Source: DATCLS01 sp035265325
GTDB taxonomy: Bacteria > Actinomycetota > Acidimicrobiia > Acidimicrobiales > VFJN01
Direction: 5' to 3'
Length of the DNA: 64,000 nt
Assembly (NCBI GenBank): GCA_035265325.1
Contig: DATFOS010000150.1
Location: 1 to 64,000 of the forward strand
Under the pieces are notes generated by a model. That model did not search any database. It was not told the DNA's origin and worked only from the letters and a program-made list of their open reading frames with translations. The translations under genes were made by a program, and so were the position numbers. This document shows, piece by piece, positions 58,584 to 64,000 of this stretch. Each line of letters opens with the position of its first letter. The first letter of the stretch is position 1.

Positions 58584-59611
58584 TCCCCCTGCTGATGGCC
58601 GGCGCCATCGGGTTGCTGATATCGCTGCTCGGGACCCGGTACCTCGTCGAGTGGTTGCGCGCGCACCGGGTCGGCCAGCCCATCCACGACGACGTCCAGG
58701 CCCACTCCGCCAAGGCGGGGACGCCCACGATGGGCGGCGTGGCCATCGTTGTGGCGGCCGTCGGCGGCTACGGCGTGGCCCACTTCAGCGGCGGCCTGGT
58801 GTTCACGACCAGCGGCATGCTGGTGATGCTGACGATCGCCGCCGCCGGCGTCGTCGGTGCGCTCGACGACTGGATCAAGGTCAGCCATGCCCGCAACCTC
58901 GGCCTGAGCAGCCGGGCCAAGATGGGCGGGCTGCTCGTCGTGGCGGTCGGCTTCGCCGTCGCCGCCGTGACGTGGACCGACATCGAGACCACCGTCTCCT
59001 TCACCCGCTGGAACGAGCCCGGGTGGGACATCGGCTCGCCCCTCTGGGTGTTCCTCGCCGTCGTGCTCATCGTCGGTACCACAAACGCAGTGAACCTCAC
59101 CGACGGGCTCGACGGCCTGGCTGCCGGCTCCGCGCTCTACGCCTTCGGCGCCATGACCGTGATCGGGTTCTGGGCCTTCCGCCACCCGGACGTCTACCGG
59201 GTGGAGGCTGCCCTCGACCTGGCCGTCGTCGCCGCCGCCATGGTGGGCGCCACCATGGGGTTCCTGTGGTGGAACGCCCCGCCGGCCCAGGTCTTCATGG
59301 GCGACACGGGCTCGCTGGCGCTCGGCGCCGGCCTCGCCGCGCTCTGCCTCACCCTCAACACGCAGCTGCTCCTGCCGATCGTCGGCGCGCTGTTCGTGTT
59401 CGAGACCGTGTCGGTGATCCTGCAGGTGGGCAGCTTCCGGCTGTTCCACCGGCGGGTCCTGCGCATGGCACCGATCCACCACCACTTCGAGCTGGGTGGT
59501 TGGCCGGAGACGACCGTGATCATCCGTTTCTGGCTGTTGGCCCTGATGTCGACGGCCGTGGCGCTCGGCCTCTACTACGCCGACTTCGTCTCCACGGGGG
59601 CACTCGATTGA
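58580..59611 (+). CDS. mraY: Phospho-MurNAc-pentapeptide translocase MraY
   Basis: A 343-residue polytopic membrane enzyme that makes lipid I from UDP-MurNAc-pentapeptide and undecaprenyl phosphate. Motifs are AKAGTPTMGGVAIV, GALDDWIKV, NAVNLTDGLDGLAAG with catalytic Asp residues, VFMGDTGSLALG and the PIHHHFELGGWPE histidine region. About ten membrane helices are predicted, and the length is normal. GTG 58580 overlaps the murE stop and its own TGA overlaps murD, so translation is coupled on both sides. Confidence 0.97.
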   Translation: MIPLLMAGAIGLLISLLGTRYLVEWLRAHRVGQPIHDDVQAHSAKAGTPTMGGVAIVVAAVGGYGVAHFSGGLVFTTSGMLVMLTIAAAGVVGALDDWIKVSHARNLGLSSRAKMGGLLVVAVGFAVAAVTWTDIETTVSFTRWNEPGWDIGSPLWVFLAVVLIVGTTNAVNLTDGLDGLAAGSALYAFGAMTVIGFWAFRHPDVYRVEAALDLAVVAAAMVGATMGFLWWNAPPAQVFMGDTGSLALGAGLAALCLTLNTQLLLPIVGALFVFETVSVILQVGSFRLFHRRVLRMAPIHHHFELGGWPETTVIIRFWLLALMSTAVALGLYYADFVSTGALD

Positions 59612-60984
59612 GCACGGAACCGCCCGAGGGGCCTCGGAACCCAGATGGCCCGCACCTGGTCCTGGGCCTGGGGGTAACCGGCCGGGCCGTGGCCCGCGCC
59701 CTGGTCACCCACGGGGAGGACGTCATCCTCGCCGACGACCGGCCCGGGGAGGACGCCCGGGCGTTCGCCGCCGAGCTGGGCGTCGACCTCGTCGCCTCGC
59801 CGGACGTCGACACGCTCGACGCCCTGGTCCGCATGGCCAGCGCCGTCGTCCCGGCGCCCGGCCTGCGAGCGCGCCACCCGCTGTTCGGGCTGGCGGGCCG
59901 CAGCGGCGTCCCGGTCCTCTCCGAGTTCGACCTGGCCGCCCGCTGGGACCAGCGCCCGGTGCTCGCCATCACCGGCACCGACGGCAAGACGACGGTCACC
60001 ACATTGGTGCGCGACATGCTCGTCGCCTCGGGGATCGAGGCCGAGGCCGTGGGCAATACCGAGGTCCCGCTGGTGGCGGCGATCGCGGGCCCGACCGTGG
60101 ACGTGTTCGTCGTCGAGGCCTCGTCGTTCCGTCTCGAGCACTCGCGCCACTTCGCCCCCGACGTGGCCACCTGGCTGAACTTCGCCCCCGACCACCTCGA
60201 CAGCCACCCCACGCTTGCGGCCTACGAGGCGGCCAAGGCCCGCATCTGGCGCGACCAGCGCCCCGAGCAGGTCGCGGTGGGCAACGCCGAGGACCCGATC
60301 GTCGCTCGCCACCTCGCCCGCGCCCCGGCCCGCCGGGTCGGCTTCGCCGCCGGCCAGCTGACGGGGGCTGTCGCGCCCGACGTCCGGGTCGTCGACGGCG
60401 TGCTCGTCGGCCCGGGTGGGGTCCCGGTCGTGGCGGTCGAGGACCTGCCCCGCCAGCTGCCCCACGACCTCTCCAACGCCCTGGCCGCCATCGCCACGGC
60501 CATGTCCGGCGGCGCCACCGCCGAGGCCGCCGCCGGTGTGCTGCGGGCCTTCCACGGGCTGCCTCACCGGGTCGCGTTCGTGTGCGAGATCGACGGCGTC
60601 AGGTACTACGACGACTCCAAGGCGACGACACCGCACGCCGCCGTGGCCGGGGTGTCCGGCTTCGCCTCTGTCGTGATGATCAGCGGCGGCCGCGACAAGG
60701 GCCTCGACCTGCGTGGGCTCACCGAGGCCGCCGACCGGGTCCGGGCCGTCGTGGCGATCGGCGAGGCTGCGGGCCTGGTCGAGAAGGCGTTCGACGGCGT
60801 CCGCCCGGTGGTCCGGGCCGGCTCGATGGACGAGGCCGTCGCCACGGCGCGGCGCCTGGCCGAGCCCGGCGACGCCGTGGTCCTGGCGCCGGGGTGCGCC
60901 TCGTTCGACTGGTACCGCTCCTACGGCGAGCGCGGCGACGACTTCGCCCGCGCCGCACGCGAGGTGGGTGGGGTGCCGGCGTGA
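59608..60984 (+). CDS. murD: UDP-MurNAc-L-Ala:D-Glu ligase MurD
   Basis: A 458-residue ATP-dependent ligase adding D-glutamate to UDP-MurNAc-L-alanine. It shows an N-terminal Rossmann-like HLVLGLGVTGRAVARAL, the P-loop ITGTDGKTTVTTL, VEASSFRLEHSRHFAPDVATWLNFAPDHLD with metal ligands, and the C-terminal YYDDSKATTPHAA and LAPGCASFDWYRSYGERGDDF, which are typical of MurD. The start is TTG 59608, overlapping the mraY stop (TTGA), a weak start that could lower its translation. Its stop overlaps ftsW. Confidence 0.96.
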   Translation: MSTEPPEGPRNPDGPHLVLGLGVTGRAVARALVTHGEDVILADDRPGEDARAFAAELGVDLVASPDVDTLDALVRMASAVVPAPGLRARHPLFGLAGRSGVPVLSEFDLAARWDQRPVLAITGTDGKTTVTTLVRDMLVASGIEAEAVGNTEVPLVAAIAGPTVDVFVVEASSFRLEHSRHFAPDVATWLNFAPDHLDSHPTLAAYEAAKARIWRDQRPEQVAVGNAEDPIVARHLARAPARRVGFAAGQLTGAVAPDVRVVDGVLVGPGGVPVVAVEDLPRQLPHDLSNALAAIATAMSGGATAEAAAGVLRAFHGLPHRVAFVCEIDGVRYYDDSKATTPHAAVAGVSGFASVVMISGGRDKGLDLRGLTEAADRVRAVVAIGEAAGLVEKAFDGVRPVVRAGSMDEAVATARRLAEPGDAVVLAPGCASFDWYRSYGERGDDFARAAREVGGVPA

Positions 60985-62180
60985 CGACGACCACCGGGGA
61001 CGACGTGGTGGCCGCCCGCGGCCGCCATCCGACGAGCCGGCGGCCCGAGCCGCAGGGCGGGCCGTCCGGCCTGTTCATGGCGTTGGCGTTCCTGGTGGCC
61101 GTGTTCAACCTGTTCGGCCTGGTCATGGTCATGTCGGCATCGTCGGTCGTCGCTCTCGACGACTACGGGTCGTCGTGGTACTTCGTGGTCCGCCAGGCGC
61201 TGTGGGCCGGCGTCGGGGCCGGCCTGATGATCCTCGTGGCCCGGGTCGACTACCGCCGCTTCCGCCGGTACGCCAACGCCCTGCTCCTGGGGGCGTTCGT
61301 CATGCTCGTCCTGGTCCTCGTGCCGGGCGTCGGGCAGGAGATCAACGGCGCCCAGCGGTGGATCGCCGCGGGCCCGCTCAGCTTCCAGCCGGCCGAGCTC
61401 GCCAAGTTCGCCCTGCTGGTGTGGATCGCCGACCTGCTGGCCCGGCGCTCGGCGCTGATGCACAACACCCGGGCCACCATCCGGCCGGTCCTGCTGGCGG
61501 TCGTCGCGGTGGCCACGCTCGTGATGCTCCAGCCCAACCTGGGCACGACGATGGTGCTGGCCTCGATCGCCCTGGCCCTGCTGTTCGTGGCCGGGGCGCC
61601 CCTGACCCGCCTGACCGCCTGGGGGCTCGCCGGCGCCGGCGTGGCCACGGTCCTCGCCATCGCCGAGCCGTACCGGCGGGCCCGCGTGCTCTCCTTCACG
61701 GACGTCTGGGCCGACCCCGACAACGCCGGGTACCAGGGCCTGCAGTCACTGGTCGGCCTGGCCTCGGGCGGCGCCGCCGGCACCGGCCTCGGCGCGAGCC
61801 GGGCCAAGTGGGGCTTCCTGCCCTATGCCCACACCGACTTCATCTTCGCCATCATCGGGGAGGAACTCGGGATGGTGGGCACCGTCCTCGTCGTCGGCCT
61901 GTTCGGGCTGCTCGGCATCATCGGCATCCGCATCGCCATGCACGCACCCGACCGCTTCGGCTTCCTCCTGGCGGTGGGCGTGACCTCCTGGTTCCTCGTG
62001 CAGGCCTTCGTCAACATCGGAGCAGTGATCGGCATCCTCCCCATCACCGGCGTCCCGCTGCCGTTCGTCAGCGCTGGCGGGTCGTCCCTCGTGTTCTCCA
62101 TGGCGGCGGCGGGGTTGCTGCTGTCCGTGGCCCGGCGGGCGACCGACCGGCCGCGCTCGTTCACGCGGACGGCGTCGTGA
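60981..62180 (+). CDS. ftsW: Septal peptidoglycan polymerase FtsW
   Basis: A 399-residue SEDS protein with about ten membrane helices. It polymerises glycan strands with FtsI at the septum. Signature segments are NGAQRWIAAGPLSFQPAELAKFAL, QPNLGTTMV, HTDFIFAIIGEELGMVG and the C-terminal ITGVPLPFVSAGGSSLVFSM. The Asp and Glu of the central loop (in QPAE and GEELG) are those needed in SEDS enzymes. GTG 60981 overlaps the murD stop, and its TGA overlaps murG. Its position between murD and murG favours FtsW over RodA. Confidence 0.95.
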   Translation: MTTTTGDDVVAARGRHPTSRRPEPQGGPSGLFMALAFLVAVFNLFGLVMVMSASSVVALDDYGSSWYFVVRQALWAGVGAGLMILVARVDYRRFRRYANALLLGAFVMLVLVLVPGVGQEINGAQRWIAAGPLSFQPAELAKFALLVWIADLLARRSALMHNTRATIRPVLLAVVAVATLVMLQPNLGTTMVLASIALALLFVAGAPLTRLTAWGLAGAGVATVLAIAEPYRRARVLSFTDVWADPDNAGYQGLQSLVGLASGGAAGTGLGASRAKWGFLPYAHTDFIFAIIGEELGMVGTVLVVGLFGLLGIIGIRIAMHAPDRFGFLLAVGVTSWFLVQAFVNIGAVIGILPITGVPLPFVSAGGSSLVFSMAAAGLLLSVARRATDRPRSFTRTAS

Positions 62181-63310
62181 CCGGCCGCCACACCAAGGGC
62201 GCCTGCTTCGCCCTGATCGCCGGCGGCGGCACGGCCGGCCACGTCCTGCCGGCGATCGCCATCGCCCAGGCCCTGGTCGACCGCGGCCACCGGCCGACCT
62301 CGATCGAGATGGTCGGCAGCGACCGGGGGATCGAGGCGCGCCTGGTCCCGGCCGCCGGCTTCACGCTCACCCTGCTCCCCGGCCGTGGCATCGAGCGGAA
62401 GGTCAGCCTGCAGAACATCGGCGCCCTGCTCGGGCTCCTGCGCGCGATGGGCCGGGCGTGGCTCCTGGTCGGGCGCAAGAAGCCGCGCGTCGTCGTGTCG
62501 GTGGGCGGCTACGCAAGCGTGCCGTGCGCCCTGGCGGCGGCGGTCCGGCGCATCCCCATCATCGTCGCCGAGTCGAACGCCGCCCCCGGCGCCGCCAACC
62601 GGCTGGTGGCCCGCTGGGCCAAGGCGTCCGCGGTCGGCTTCCCCGACACGCCGCTGCCGCGCGCCGTGGTCACCGGTAACCCGGTCCGGCCCGAGGTCCT
62701 CGCCATCGACCGCGCTCGCGACGCCGTCCCGGCCCGCACCAAGCTCGACGTCGAGCCCGGCCGGCGCCTCCTGCTGATCTTCGGCGGGTCGCTGGGGGCG
62801 CTGCGCATCAACCGGGCCGCGGTCGACGCCGCCGCCCGCTGGGCCGGACGGCGCGACCTGCACGTCCGCCACGTCGTGGGGGCGCGCGACTGGGAGTTGA
62901 TCACCGAGGCCGGCTCGCCCGTCCCGCCTGGGGCGCCGCTGCGTTACGAGGCGCTGGAGTACGACGACGACATGCCGACCTCGCTGGCCGCCGCCGACCT
63001 GGTGGTGTGCCGGTCGGGCGCCAGCACCAGCTTCGAGCTGCTGGCGGCCGGGCTGCCGGCCGTCCTCGTCCCGTCGCCCCACGTGACCGCCGACCACCAG
63101 ACCGCCAACGCCCGCCACCTCGAGCGGGCCGGGGCGGCGGTGCTGGTCCCCGACGCCGAGCTGGACGGCGACCGCCTCGTGGCCGAGGTCGACGCCCTGC
63201 TGGCGAACCCGGCGCGCCTCGCCGCCATGGGCGCCGCCGCCCGCGCCGCGGCGCGCCCGGACGCCGCCGACGCCATCGCCGCCCTCGCCGAGGGGCACGC
63301 CCGTGGGTGA
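62177..63310 (+). CDS. murG: UDP-GlcNAc transferase MurG
   Basis: A 377-residue GT-B glycosyltransferase that adds GlcNAc to lipid I to make lipid II on the inner membrane face. The N-terminal Gly loop is IAGGGTAGHVLPAIAIA. PRVVVSVGGYASVPCALAA, ESNAAPGAANRLVARWA and FGGSLGALRINRAAV follow. The donor-binding region is VVCRSGASTSFELLAAGLPAVLVPSPHVTADHQTANA. Length is normal. GTG 62177 overlaps the ftsW stop. Its end overlaps murC by 8 nt. Confidence 0.96.
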   Translation: MTGRHTKGACFALIAGGGTAGHVLPAIAIAQALVDRGHRPTSIEMVGSDRGIEARLVPAAGFTLTLLPGRGIERKVSLQNIGALLGLLRAMGRAWLLVGRKKPRVVVSVGGYASVPCALAAAVRRIPIIVAESNAAPGAANRLVARWAKASAVGFPDTPLPRAVVTGNPVRPEVLAIDRARDAVPARTKLDVEPGRRLLLIFGGSLGALRINRAAVDAAARWAGRRDLHVRHVVGARDWELITEAGSPVPPGAPLRYEALEYDDDMPTSLAAADLVVCRSGASTSFELLAAGLPAVLVPSPHVTADHQTANARHLERAGAAVLVPDAELDGDRLVAEVDALLANPARLAAMGAAARAAARPDAADAIAALAEGHARG

Positions 63311-64000
63311 GCCGGTCGGTGTCGCGCGGCCGGCCGGGGCACCCGCGCTCGACCTGTCGGCGCCGCGCCGCGTCCACGTGACGAACGTGGGCGGGGCCGG
63401 CATGAGCGCGGTCGCCACCTTGCTCGCCGAGTCCGGCCACACGGTGTCCGGCCACGACCCCGCGGCGACCACGCCGTTCGTCGGGCCGCTGTTGGCGCTC
63501 GGCATCGACGTGGTGACGGGGCCGGACCGCACGCCGTTCGCCGCCCACGCGTCCGCCGGCCCCGTCGACGCGGTCGTGGTCTCGACCGCCACCCCGGACG
63601 ACGACCCGGACGTGGTGGCGGCGCGCGACCGCGGCGTCCCCGTCCTGCACCGCTCGGCCGCCCTCGGCGCCCTGTGCGCCCCGCGCCGCGCCGTCGCCGT
63701 GGCCGGCACGCACGGCAAGACGACGACGTCCGCCCTCCTCGCCACGGTGCTGGCCGGCACGGGCCGCGCCCCCGGCTGGGTGGTGGGCGCCGCCATCCCC
63801 GGGTTGGGCCGCAGCTCCACCTGGGGCGGCGACGGGCCGCTCGTCGTCGAGGCCGACGAGAGCGACGGCACGTTCCTCGCCCTCGGCGCCGACGCCGCCA
63901 TCGTCACCAACGTCGAGCCCGACCACCTCGAGCACTGGGGCGGCGTCGAGGGGCTGCGCGGGGCGTTCGAGCGCTTCGTGGCCGCCCTGCCCGGGCCGGC
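63303..64000 (+). CDS. murC: UDP-MurNAc:L-Ala ligase MurC, cut by window end
   Basis: The frame from GTG 63303 is open to the end of the window, so about 232 residues of the protein are seen. The Rossmann-like N-terminus reads VHVTNVGGAGMSAVATLLAESGHTVSGHD and the P-loop is AVAGTHGKTTTSALL. VEADESDGTFLAL and IVTNVEPDHLEHWG supply metal and substrate residues. MurC adds L-alanine to UDP-MurNAc, the first stem-peptide step. It overlaps murG by 8 nt; the C-terminal part, and any murB, ftsQ or ftsZ, lies outside. Confidence 0.94.
   Translation, partial: MGEPVGVARPAGAPALDLSAPRRVHVTNVGGAGMSAVATLLAESGHTVSGHDPAATTPFVGPLLALGIDVVTGPDRTPFAAHASAGPVDAVVVSTATPDDDPDVVAARDRGVPVLHRSAALGALCAPRRAVAVAGTHGKTTTSALLATVLAGTGRAPGWVVGAAIPGLGRSSTWGGDGPLVVEADESDGTFLALGADAAIVTNVEPDHLEHWGGVEGLRGAFERFVAALPGP

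Overview
The window is very GC-rich chromosomal DNA from an actinobacterium, most likely class Acidimicrobiia. The reasons are heavy use of GTG and TTG starts, 4-nt stop/start overlaps, a conservon (histidine kinase, roadblock, DUF742 and small GTPase), an MtrA/MtrB-like two-component pair with a GerMN lipoprotein, a DUF3040 protein, and a division and cell wall (dcw) cluster that starts with mraZ. I saw no tRNA, rRNA, CRISPR array, insertion sequence or prophage. The class assignment is inference; I could run no search.

Layout. 1-3.5 kb: end of a hypothetical gene, an eRF1-like (Vms1/baeRF) protein, inorganic pyrophosphatase and an AlaC-type aminotransferase. 3.6-24.1 kb, all minus strand: one large signalling operon read from right to left. 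It starts with an SMC-like coiled-coil protein, then cvnA-cvnB-cvnC-cvnD, then three more CvnA-type kinases. All four kinases keep a near-identical catalytic core but carry different sensor domains and Gly/Pro/Ala-rich tails of about 360-890 residues, which end in the same short peptide. 24.4-27.7 kb: ACT-domain protein, glycerol kinase and a phosphofructokinase with PPi-type residues. 27.7-33.9 kb, minus strand: inositol monophosphatase, STAS-like protein, MtrA-like regulator, MtrB-like kinase, GerMN lipoprotein and a tail-anchored Hsp70 with a Tyr/Gly/Gln/Pro-rich tail; the last four are overlapping genes. 34-41.4 kb: threonine aldolase, a small membrane protein, a Tat-exported amidohydrolase, a truncated spermidine synthase, an APH-like kinase, a monooxygenase remnant, Nudix, DNA polymerase IV and DUF3040. 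41.5-46.3 kb, minus strand: MoxR-DUF58-transglutaminase operon. 46.4-51.1 kb: ROK kinase, small hypothetical, HNH nuclease, lipoate ligase-like protein, BadF-type kinase and PfkB-type kinase. 51.2-64 kb: dcw cluster mraZ-rsmH-ftsL-ftsI-murE-mraY-murD-ftsW-murG-murC, with murF missing from its usual slot and murC cut by the window end.

Themes. The dcw genes make and use peptidoglycan precursors and are chained by overlapping stop and start codons. RsmH and FtsI in this cluster carry unusual N-terminal extensions (collagen-like, and about 458 basic residues). Long disordered regions recur across the window in the kinases, Hsp70, RsmH and FtsI. Many genes have a TAnnnT box 6-9 nt before the start codon, as expected for leaderless transcripts. 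Almost every convergent gene pair has a GC-rich inverted repeat between the genes. The best candidate for an undescribed system is the multi-kinase conservon with its SMC-like leading gene; the second is the Hsp70 coupled to the MtrAB-like operon.
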